Shown here in pieces: positions 44,752 through 52,040 of a DNA stretch of 64,000 nt. A program made the position numbers and the translations under genes. The number at the start of each line of letters is the position of its first letter. The first letter of the stretch is position 1. The stretch is from Streptomyces sp. NBC_00193 (GTDB taxonomy: Bacteria; Actinomycetota; Actinomycetes; Streptomycetales; Streptomycetaceae). A model generated the notes under the pieces. It made no database searches. It worked only from the letters and a program-made list of their open reading frames with translations, and had not been told where the DNA came from. The DNA lies in the NCBI RefSeq assembly GCF_026342735.1, contig NZ_JAPEMM010000001.1, forward strand, positions 4,650,001 to 4,714,000, read 5' to 3'.

Positions 44752-45666
44752 ATGGCCCTTGGTACCTCTTCCACCTGGTCGGACCGTGCACACACGGTCC
44801 GCGACCTCATCGCGTCCGGGCGCTCGTACTCCTTCGAGTTCTGGGCCCCCAAGACGGAGAAGGGTGAGCGCAACCTCTGGAACGCGCTGCGCCGGGTCGA
44901 GGCCGTGGCCCCGAGCTTCGTCTCCGTCACCTACGGGGCCGGCGGCTCGACCCGCGGCGGCACCGTCCGGGCCACCGAGCAGATCGCCGCGGACACCACC
45001 CTGACCCCGGTCGCGCACCTCACCGCCGTCGACCACTCGATCGCCGAGCTGCGCAACGTCATCGGGCAGTTCGCCGACGCCGGCATCCGCAACATGCTCG
45101 TCGTGCGCGGAGACCCGCCGGGCAACCCCATGGGCGAGTGGGTGCCGCACCCCGAGGGCGTGCACTACGCGGCCGACCTGGTCCGGCTGGTCAAGGAGTC
45201 CGGCGACTTCTGCGTCGGCGTCGCGGCCTTCCCCGAGATGCACCCGCGCTCCACGGACTGGGACACGGACATCCGGCACTTCGTGGACAAGTGCCGCGCG
45301 GGCGCCGACTATGCGATCACACAGATGTTCTTCGATCCGGAGCACTATCTCCGGATGCGCGACAGCGTGGAGAAGGCGGGCTGCGAGACCCCGATCATCC
45401 CCGAGGTCATGCCTGTTGTGAACATCAAGCAGCTCGACCGGCTCCCGCAACTCAGCAACGCAATCTTCCCTGCGGCTGTGAAAGAGCGCATGCTCGCGGT
45501 CAAGGACGACGCGGCCGCTGTACGCTCCATTGGCATCGAGTTCGCCACGGAGTTCTGCGCGCGGCTGCTGTCCGAGGGTGTCCCGGGGCTGCACTTCATC
45601 ACGCTGAACAATTCCACGGCGACTCTCGAGATCTACGAGAACTTGGGCCTGCACCAGCGGGCCTGA
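44752..45666 (+). CDS. metF: 5,10-methylenetetrahydrofolate reductase MetF
   Basis: 304 aa FAD-binding TIM barrel. Conserved SYSFEFWAPKTEKGERNL (catalytic Glu), VTYGAGGSTR, MLVVRGDPPG and AITQMFFDPEHYLRM. It makes 5-methyl-THF for methionine synthesis. A -10-like TCTAAC element lies close before the ATG, so a leaderless or very short leader is likely. A GTCCA-n5-TGGAC inverted repeat lies about 50 bp upstream. No SAM riboswitch in front of it. Confidence 0.95.
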   Translation: MALGTSSTWSDRAHTVRDLIASGRSYSFEFWAPKTEKGERNLWNALRRVEAVAPSFVSVTYGAGGSTRGGTVRATEQIAADTTLTPVAHLTAVDHSIAELRNVIGQFADAGIRNMLVVRGDPPGNPMGEWVPHPEGVHYAADLVRLVKESGDFCVGVAAFPEMHPRSTDWDTDIRHFVDKCRAGADYAITQMFFDPEHYLRMRDSVEKAGCETPIIPEVMPVVNIKQLDRLPQLSNAIFPAAVKERMLAVKDDAAAVRSIGIEFATEFCARLLSEGVPGLHFITLNNSTATLEIYENLGLHQRA

Positions 45667-45718
45667 TCGGCCGGCCCCGTTCCCCACGGGCGGGCGGCCG
45701 TACCGAGAGGGGCCCCGC

Positions 45719-46624
45719 ATGGGAATGACGGTCCTCTACATCGCGTTCGGTTTCGTCGCGCTGTGGCTGCTTGCCGAGGTCCTGATGCAGTACAAGGCCC
45801 GGCTGCGCTGGCGCCTGCTCGCCTTCGCCGGCTTCGTCGGCGTGGTCGCAGGCGTCGTGCTGCCGTCGGTGCTCGTCATCGGGGCCGGAGCCGTCGCGTT
45901 CGCGATCGGCCAGACGCTGGTGACCCTCTCCTTCCGCAAGGGCTTCGTGTCCGGCTGGTCGCTGCGCCGGGGCAAGGCCCCCGAGCCCGAGCTTCCGCAG
46001 AGCCGGCGCCGCCGGGGCGGGGCCGGAGCGCGCCCGGAGCCGGCCCTGGAGGTGACGGCCCTGGAGTACGGGCCCGACCCGGCCGAGGACGGGGACCATG
46101 ACTCCGACGAGGACGCCGGTGCGTTCACCGCGGGGGCCGTGCGCCAACAGGTGCAGGGGTTCTACCCTCCGCAGCCGGCCGCCGAGGCGTCCGGTGCGTA
46201 CGGGGCTCCCGGCGAGACCAGCACCTTCGCCTCCCCGTTCACCCCCTTCGCCCCGGCCGAGCAGGACGCCCACCAGTACGCGGCGTACTACGACCCGCAG
46301 ACCCAGGGCGGCTACGACTACACCACCGGCTATCCGGCCCCCGGCGAGCAGCAGGTCTACGCCGCCTACTCGGATCCGTACATCGGCACCGGCGGAACCG
46401 TCGCCCCGCAGCAGCCGTACGGCTACGAGGCCCCCTACGGCGGCTACGCCCCGGACCCATACGCGACCGGGCAGCAGGAGCAGTACTCCATGGACACCCC
46501 GCCCGGCGGGGTCTGGGTCCCGCAGCAGCGCGACGCGAACCAGCCCTACCCGGCGGACGAGCAGCAGCAGCCGTACCCGTATCCGTACCAGGGCACGGGC
46601 GAGTACGAGCAGTACCGCTACTAG
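45719..46624 (+). CDS. membrane protein with Gln/Tyr/Pro-rich tail
   Basis: 301 aa. Two N-terminal hydrophobic helices (VLYIAFGFVALWLLAEVLM and LLAFAGFVGVVAGVVLPSVL), a basic stretch, then about 180 residues of low-complexity sequence rich in Gln, Tyr, Pro and Gly (for example QYAAYYDPQTQGGYDY). No enzyme motif and no family known to me. The tail resembles disordered regions of actinobacterial cell-surface or division-related proteins. Lies 52 bp after metF, possibly co-transcribed. Confidence 0.8.
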   Translation: MGMTVLYIAFGFVALWLLAEVLMQYKARLRWRLLAFAGFVGVVAGVVLPSVLVIGAGAVAFAIGQTLVTLSFRKGFVSGWSLRRGKAPEPELPQSRRRRGGAGARPEPALEVTALEYGPDPAEDGDHDSDEDAGAFTAGAVRQQVQGFYPPQPAAEASGAYGAPGETSTFASPFTPFAPAEQDAHQYAAYYDPQTQGGYDYTTGYPAPGEQQVYAAYSDPYIGTGGTVAPQQPYGYEAPYGGYAPDPYATGQQEQYSMDTPPGGVWVPQQRDANQPYPADEQQQPYPYPYQGTGEYEQYRY

Positions 46625-46671
46625 CCGCCCGGCGGGCCGGAGGGCGGGCGGCCCGCGCCGCGGCCGGATTG

Positions 46672-48072
46672 CTAGCGGGAGCCGCGGAAGTCCGCGCCCT
46701 CCACGATCAGCCCGGCCACCAGGGCGCCCGTCATTCCGGCGTGCGCCAGACCGCCGCCCGGGTGGGCCCAGCCGCCGGCCAGGTACAGCCCGGGTACGCC
46801 GGTGGTGTTCGAGGGGTGCAGCAGCCGTCCCCCGGCGCCGGCCAGTGAGGGCGCGGGCACCCGGCCGTCCACCGAGCCCGTGTCCGCGCCGACTTCGGCC
46901 GGGGTGCGCAGCTCGTGCCACAGCAGCCGCTCCCGCAGCCCGGGGACGGCCCGTGCGGCCGCCGTCAGCAGGTCCTCGGCGGTCGGAGCGGGCGCGGACC
47001 CCTGGGTCACCACGGCGTGCACGGTGACCGCCTCGTGCTCGGAGTCCGGGCGGGTGGCCGGGTCGTCGGGGCGCAGCACGGTCACCGGGCCCAGCAGCGT
47101 CCGGTGCACGGCGTCGGCGTCCCGGGCTCCGCGCAGGGCGGCGAACAGGGTGTACCAGCGGGCGGGTTCCGTGCGGGCCGGTGCGGAGTCCTGGGGGAGC
47201 GGAGCCTTCACCAGCTGCGGGTCGACGGCGCAGACCACGTGGTCGGCCGTCACCTCGGTGCCGTCGGCCAGCCGCAGCCCGGCCGCCCGGCCGTCCTGCA
47301 CGAGCACCTCCCGCACCGCCGCGCCGAACTCGAAGGCCACCTTCCGCTCCAGGCACCGCTCGTACACGGCGGTGGCCAGCTCCCGGACCCCGCCGCGCAC
47401 GTACCAGCTGCCGAAGGTCTGCTCCATGTAGGGGAGCACCGTCGCCGAGGCGGGCGCGGTCGCCGGATCGACCCCGTACGCCCGGACGCGCGCGGTGAGC
47501 AGCTCGTCGAAGCCGTCGCCGCCGAGCTCACGGGCGGCGACCTCGGCCAGGGTCGGCGGCCGGCGGCGCAGCAGCCCGCTCCCGCGCAGGGCCGGGTACG
47601 GATCGCGGCCCAGGGCCGACCGGTCCTGCTTCAGCGGCTCCTCCAGGAGCGGCCGGCGGGTGGCGTCCCAGGCGTCCCGGGCGCGGCCCAGGACCGCGCT
47701 CCAGCGGTCCCCGGAGCCGGGTCCGAAGGCCGCGTCGACGGCGGCGGCGGCGCCGCCGTGCGAGCCGCCCGGGAAGGTGAGCGTGCGGCCGTCCGGGAGG
47801 ACGTAGCGGACGGCGGGGTCGATCTGGACCAGCTCCGCGCACTCCTCCAGGGGGCGCTTGCCGGTCTTGACGAACAGATCGCGGTAGACGGCGGGCAGGT
47901 GCACCAGGCCGGGGCCGGTGTCGAAGACGAAGCCGTCGCGGGCGTACCGGCCGACGGCTCCGCCGTAGGTCGCCCCGCGCTCGTACACCGTCACCTGATG
48001 CCCGGCGACGGCCAGCCGTGCCGCCGTCGCCATCGCGCCCATCCCGGCGCCGATCACCGCAATTCGTGCCAT
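46672..48072 (-). CDS. FAD-dependent phytoene-desaturase-like oxidoreductase
   Basis: 466 aa. N-terminal dinucleotide motif IAVIGAGMGAMATAARLA with the CrtI-type extension YERGATYGGAVGRYARDGF and FDTGPGLVHLP; C-terminal LYLAGGWAHPGGGLAHAGMTG binds FAD. Family members desaturate carotenoids or act on other polyprenyl or steroid lipids. No other carotenoid gene is in the window, so the substrate is open. 10 bp downstream of the DUF4126 gene's stop, same strand. Confidence 0.9.
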   Translation of the reverse strand: MARIAVIGAGMGAMATAARLAVAGHQVTVYERGATYGGAVGRYARDGFVFDTGPGLVHLPAVYRDLFVKTGKRPLEECAELVQIDPAVRYVLPDGRTLTFPGGSHGGAAAAVDAAFGPGSGDRWSAVLGRARDAWDATRRPLLEEPLKQDRSALGRDPYPALRGSGLLRRRPPTLAEVAARELGGDGFDELLTARVRAYGVDPATAPASATVLPYMEQTFGSWYVRGGVRELATAVYERCLERKVAFEFGAAVREVLVQDGRAAGLRLADGTEVTADHVVCAVDPQLVKAPLPQDSAPARTEPARWYTLFAALRGARDADAVHRTLLGPVTVLRPDDPATRPDSEHEAVTVHAVVTQGSAPAPTAEDLLTAAARAVPGLRERLLWHELRTPAEVGADTGSVDGRVPAPSLAGAGGRLLHPSNTTGVPGLYLAGGWAHPGGGLAHAGMTGALVAGLIVEGADFRGSR

Positions 48073-48082
48073 GCGGCTGAGC

Positions 48083-48697
48083 CTATCGAGCGACGCGTGC
48101 GACCTCGGCGGCGAGTCTCTTCTCCTCGCGGCGCTGGGCGCGGCGGCGCAGGAAACGGCGGATCTTGGCCCAGAGGTAGATCAGCAGGGCGAGTCCGATG
48201 ATCAGCAGGACGGCGCAGATGATCGCGGCGGCCTCGGGATTGAACATCGCGAAGGTGACGATCCCGCCCACGCCGAGGTCCTCGGCGGTGCTCATGACGA
48301 CGTTGCTGAACGGTTCGGGCGAGGTGTTGATCGCCATGCGCGTGCCGGCCTTGACGAAATGGCTGGCCAGGGCGGTGGTGCCGCCGACCGCGCCGGCGGC
48401 GATGTCGGAGAGCGAGCCGCTCTGCCCGGCCAGCAGTGCGCCGACCACAGCTCCGGACACCGGGCGGATCACCGTGTGGACGGTGTCCCAGAGGGAGTCC
48501 ACGTACGGGATCTTGTCGGCGACCGCCTCGCACAGGAAGAGGACGGCGGCCACGATCAGCACGTCGGTGCGTTGCAGGGAGGCGGGGACCTCGTCGGTCA
48601 GGCCGACCCTGCCGAAGATGCCGAGCAGCAGGACCACGGCGTAAGCGTTGATCCCACTGGCCCAGCCGCTGGTGAAGACCAGGGGGAGCACACTCAT
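48083..48697 (-). CDS. DUF4126 membrane protein
   Basis: 204 aa with about five hydrophobic helices and a cytoplasmic basic tail (RRFLRRRAQRREEKRLAAE). Matches the DUF4126 pattern (TSGWASGINAY start, then DKIPYVDSLWD and VGALLAG). Function unknown. Probably an operon with the FAD oxidoreductase that follows. Confidence 0.85.
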   Translation of the reverse strand: MSVLPLVFTSGWASGINAYAVVLLLGIFGRVGLTDEVPASLQRTDVLIVAAVLFLCEAVADKIPYVDSLWDTVHTVIRPVSGAVVGALLAGQSGSLSDIAAGAVGGTTALASHFVKAGTRMAINTSPEPFSNVVMSTAEDLGVGGIVTFAMFNPEAAAIICAVLLIIGLALLIYLWAKIRRFLRRRAQRREEKRLAAEVARVAR

Positions 48698-48766
48698 CTG
48701 ATCATCATGTCCCAGAAGCCGTGATCCGGCGCGGAATCAGTGAGTACGGCAGCAGCGAGGACAGCA

Positions 48767-48804
48767 GTGAGGGGACGGCCGCCTTCCGGCGGCCGTCCCC
48801 TCAC
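48767..48804 (-). terminator. terminator after DUF3040 gene
   Basis: Perfect 17-bp stem GTGAGGGGACGGCCGCC (48767-48783) with a TTCC loop and complement at 48788-48804, 20 bp past the gene's stop. Confidence 0.85.
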
Positions 48805-48823
48805 CCGAGTCTGTCGGTGGGGC

Positions 48824-49225
48824 CTACTGCCCCTGTTCGTCACGGCGGCGCTGCCACCGTTCCTCGATACGGGTCATCATCGACCGACGCTGGCGGTTCT
48901 GCCCGTGGGGCGAACCACCTGCACTACCGGAGACGGGCTGCTCACCAGGCTTGGGTGCCTTGCGCCAACCGGTGACCACGAGCACCGTACAGCCCAGCAT
49001 GACGAGGAATCCCACCACGCTGATCCACAGTACGTTCGGCACGATCACACCGGTCATGAGGAGCGCGATACCCACCACAATGCCTGCGACTGCCTGGTAG
49101 ACCCGTCGCCGGGTGTACGTGCGCAGTCCGCTTCCCTCAAGCGCTGTAGCGAATTTGGGATCTTCGGCGTACAGCGCTCGCTCCATCTGCTCGAGCATTC
49201 GCTGCTCGTGCTCCGAGAGCGGCAC
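48824..49225 (-). CDS. DUF3040 membrane protein
   Basis: 133 aa from GTG 49225 (GAGGAGGAC upstream). DUF3040 signature PLSEHEQRMLEQMERALYA near the N-terminus, one or two hydrophobic helices (IVVGIALLMTGVIVPNVLW and ISVVGFLVMLGCTVLVV), and a basic tail. These small actinobacterial proteins have no known biochemical function; they occur near cell-division genes. Confidence 0.92.
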   Translation of the reverse strand: MPLSEHEQRMLEQMERALYAEDPKFATALEGSGLRTYTRRRVYQAVAGIVVGIALLMTGVIVPNVLWISVVGFLVMLGCTVLVVTGWRKAPKPGEQPVSGSAGGSPHGQNRQRRSMMTRIEERWQRRRDEQGQ

Positions 49226-49359
49226 GGGAGTCCTCCTCATCCGTCGGTCGCGGGGGGTAGCGACCAGGGGTCCCCTTCAGGATAGGCGGGGAATCGCCCC
49301 CGTGATACCCGCCCTCTACGCCACGTTCTAAAAAAACACTGCCCGTAAAAAGTACCGCT

Positions 49360-49411
49360 TGGGGAATGCTCAGCGCCGTCTTGAACGGCCCACTGAGGGC
49401 GTTATTCCCCA
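49360..49411 (-). terminator. hairpin with T-runs after methyltransferase gene
   Basis: TGGGGAAT (49360-49367) pairs with ATTCCCCA (49404-49411), CTCAG with CTGAG and GCCGT with ACGGC inside it. On the minus strand the stem is followed by TTTTT (about 49346-49350) and TTTTTTT (49330s), unusual U-rich ends for this genome. Confidence 0.55.
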
Positions 49412-49510
49412 GAGGTCCGCTCGGCATGCCGGTCGCTGACCCCGATCATACGGGTCACGACGCCGGTTCGGAGGGTGAGTGGCGCACCGCGTTCCCGGAA
49501 GCTCCGCAGA

Positions 49511-50269
49511 TCAGGCGGGCTTCTCGCCGAGGACGTGCAGCTGCGTGGCGACCGCGTGGAACGCCGGGAGCTCGGCGGCGGCCTCTTCCAGGCGCATCAG
49601 GGCCTCGACGGCGCCCGGCTCGGTGTCGACCAGCACGCCGGGGACGAGGTCGGCGAAGATCCGCACCCCGTGCACCGCGCCCACGGCCAGACCCGCCTCG
49701 GAGACCAGCGCGGAGAGCTGCTCGGCGGTGAAGCGGCGCGGTACCGGATCGCCCGCGCCCCAGCGCCCGGCCGGGTCGGTCAGGGCCGTACGGGCCTCCG
49801 TGAAGTGCCCGGCCAGGGCGCGGGCCAGGACGGCCCCGCCGAGTCCGGCGCCGAGCAGGCTGAGGATGCCGCCGGGGCGCAGGGCGGCCACCGCGTTGGC
49901 CACGCCCTCGGCCGGGTCGTCCACGTACTCCAGCACGCCGTGGCAGATCACCACGTCGTAGGAATCGCGCTCGACGACCTCGAGCAGACCCTGGGCGTCT
50001 CCCTGCACCCCGCGGACCAGATCGGCCACGCCGGCTTCGGCGACCCGGCGCTCCAGTCCGAACAGCGCGTTGGGGCTCGGGTCGACCACGGTGACCCGGT
50101 GGCCGAGGTGGGCCACCGGCACGGCGAACTTGCCGGTGCCGCCGCCCGTGTCGAGCACGTCCAGCACGTCCCGCCCGGTCGCCTTCACCCGGCGGTCGAG
50201 CGCCTCCTTGAGGACCTCCCACACCACGGCGGTGCGGAGGGAGGCGCGGGGGCGGGAAGTGTCCGACAC
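49511..50269 (-). CDS. class I SAM-dependent methyltransferase
   Basis: 252 aa. Motif I VLDTGGGTGKFAVPVA, motif II acidic VTVVDPSPN, and motif IV VICHGVLEYVDDPAEG fit a UbiE/UPF0-type class I enzyme. Mid-size and soluble; substrate not decidable. Same strand as the HEPN gene upstream, 70 bp apart. Confidence 0.9.
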   Translation of the reverse strand: MSDTSRPRASLRTAVVWEVLKEALDRRVKATGRDVLDVLDTGGGTGKFAVPVAHLGHRVTVVDPSPNALFGLERRVAEAGVADLVRGVQGDAQGLLEVVERDSYDVVICHGVLEYVDDPAEGVANAVAALRPGGILSLLGAGLGGAVLARALAGHFTEARTALTDPAGRWGAGDPVPRRFTAEQLSALVSEAGLAVGAVHGVRIFADLVPGVLVDTEPGAVEALMRLEEAAAELPAFHAVATQLHVLGEKPA

Positions 50270-50339
50270 GACTGATGGCTCCTCGGCACGTTGGGTGAGC
50301 GGTCGCTGCCCACCCTATTGCCTCTGACTGCCGGGCAGG

Positions 50340-50837
50340 TCATCCCACGTCCGGACGCTCCGTCCGCGGCAGCGGCAGGCCTTGCGCAGGGCCCGCCGGC
50401 GCCGGCGGGTGGAGCGCGAGCATCCGCTCCACCAGGCGCACGAACATCGCTACGGCACGCACCAGATCGTCCGCGTCCCGGCCGGTGGCCGCTCCCGCGA
50501 TGCCCGCCTCCGCCCGTGCCCGGCGGGCCGCGCCGGAGGCGAAGAGCGCGCTCCACTCGGTCAGTTCGGGCGCTATCTCCGGGAGCACCTCCCACGCGCT
50601 GCGGATCCGGGGCCTGCGCCGGGGGTGCACCGGTTCGGGCCGCCCGCGCACGGCGAGCACGGCCGCGGCCGTGCGCAGAGCGGCGAGATGGGCGGTGGCG
50701 TACCGCTCGTTGGGCCGGGTCAGCCGGGCGGCTTCGGCCAGGCCCTCGTGGGCCTTGGCGAGCAGATCGAGGGCGGCGGGCGGTGCCGCCGACTTCCGGG
50801 GGACGGGGTGGACAGGGGACGGGGACGGTGTGGCCAT
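50340..50837 (-). CDS. SAV_6107-type HEPN domain protein
   Basis: 165 aa. Helical protein with LDLLAKAHEGLAEAARL and RYATAHLAALRTAAAVLAVRG, then a C-terminal helix DDLVRAVAMFVRLVERML; matches the SAV_6107-like HEPN family known from streptomycetes. HEPN proteins are often RNases in toxin systems, but I do not see the RxxxxH catalytic motif, and no antitoxin partner is adjacent, so a toxin role is unlikely. Confidence 0.75.
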   Translation of the reverse strand: MATPSPSPVHPVPRKSAAPPAALDLLAKAHEGLAEAARLTRPNERYATAHLAALRTAAAVLAVRGRPEPVHPRRRPRIRSAWEVLPEIAPELTEWSALFASGAARRARAEAGIAGAATGRDADDLVRAVAMFVRLVERMLALHPPAPAGPAQGLPLPRTERPDVG

Positions 50838-51038
50838 GACGAACCTCCTGTCGTTGCGTGCGCATGGCGCTGCCTGGTGTAGCTCCTACAGATCGAGCAA
50901 ATCGAGCCGTTCTTACGTGTCCCCATCGTGACGGCCCCCACTGACAATCGCGCTGACCTGCGATTTTGCCCCGCACTCCGGGGTGGTGGCCGGGCAACTG
51001 CCGCCCGGTGCGCAGCGGATGCCACCGAGGATGCTAGT

Positions 51039-51064
51039 TTTTGAACTGACCGGTCAGTTCAAAA
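51039..51064 (+). promoter_or_regulatory. 26-bp perfect palindrome, TetR-type operator
   Basis: Each half-site reads TTTTGAACTGACC toward the centre, 13 bp per arm with no spacer. It begins right after a TAGTTT -10-like box (51035-51040) and ends 13 bp before the ABC ATPase start, so a bound protein would block transcription. The third gene of the operon encodes a TetR regulator, the obvious candidate. Confidence 0.85.
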
Positions 51065-51077
51065 GAAGGGGGAGGGT

Positions 51078-52040
51078 GTGGACAGCCCGCACGGCGCGGC
51101 CGTCAAGGCCGAGGACTTCGGAGTCAAGGGCCCGCGCGGCTGGGTGTTCCGGGGGATCGGGATCGACGCGGCGCCCGGATCGCTCATCGCGGTCGAGGGC
51201 CCCTCCGGCAGCGGGCGGACCTGCCTGCTCCTCGCCCTCACCGGCCGGATGAAGCCCACCGAGGGCCACGCCGAGATCGGCCGCCACCGGCTGCCGAAGA
51301 ACATGGCCGCGGTCCGCCGCATCGCCGCCCTCGGCCCGGTGTCCGGGGTCAACGACCTCGACCAGGCCCTCACCGTCGCCGAGCAACTGCGCGAGGGAGC
51401 CCTGCTCCAGCGCCGCTACGACGGCCCCGTGCGCGCCCTGCTCCGCCCGCGCGGCGAGCGGCGCGCCTCCACCGCGGCCCGGATCGACGCCGCCCTGGCC
51501 GCCGCCGGACTGGACGTGGCGACCCTGCCGAAGGGACCGCGCACCTCCGTACGGGACCTGGAACGGCTGGAATCCGTACGGATGTCGGTGGCCATCGCGC
51601 TGCTCGGCGCACCGCGCCTGCTGGCCCTGGACGACCTGGACCTCAAGCTCTCCGACGCCGAGCGCGCCGAAGCCTGGGACCTGTTGCGCTCCCTCGCCGC
51701 CCGCGGGACCACCGTCCTCGCGGTGTGCAGCGAGGCACCGTCCGACGCGACGGTCCTGCGCACCGGCCCGGCCGCGGAACCGGCCGCGGAACCGGCCGCG
51801 GAACCCGCCGCGGCTCCCGCCGCCGACCCGGCCGCGGGATCCGCCGTGGTGCCCCGGCCCATGGACTCCAAGGTCACCTGGGGTGTCCAGGACGCCGCCC
51901 CGCAGGACTCCGACGGCAACGCCGACACCGATGCAGACACCGATGCCGGCGCCGACTCCACGGCCGCCGCCCACGACTCGCACGACCCGCACGACACGAA
52001 GGGGGACGACGATGCGCTCGCCGAAGCTCGCCGCGCTTGA
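51078..52040 (+). CDS. ABC transporter ATP-binding protein, degenerate Walker A
   Basis: 320 aa, GTG start with GGGGGAGG upstream. Nucleotide-binding domain 20-225: Walker A EGPSGSGRTCLLLAL has Arg where the invariant Lys should be; Walker B RLLALDDLDL lacks the catalytic Glu (Asp then Leu); the signature motif is poor (TSVRDLERLES). The last ~90 residues are an AEPAAEPAAEPAAAP/Asp-rich low-complexity tail. It may bind but not hydrolyse ATP, or be a regulatory subunit. Overlaps the membrane gene by 29 bp. Confidence 0.85.
   Translation: MDSPHGAAVKAEDFGVKGPRGWVFRGIGIDAAPGSLIAVEGPSGSGRTCLLLALTGRMKPTEGHAEIGRHRLPKNMAAVRRIAALGPVSGVNDLDQALTVAEQLREGALLQRRYDGPVRALLRPRGERRASTAARIDAALAAAGLDVATLPKGPRTSVRDLERLESVRMSVAIALLGAPRLLALDDLDLKLSDAERAEAWDLLRSLAARGTTVLAVCSEAPSDATVLRTGPAAEPAAEPAAEPAAAPAADPAAGSAVVPRPMDSKVTWGVQDAAPQDSDGNADTDADTDAGADSTAAAHDSHDPHDTKGDDDALAEARRA

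Noticed and set aside
50940..50980. AATCGC-n8-GCGATT inverted repeat upstream of the HEPN gene
   Set aside because: Weak, 6-bp arms with a long spacer; no promoter boxes line up, so not reported as an operator.
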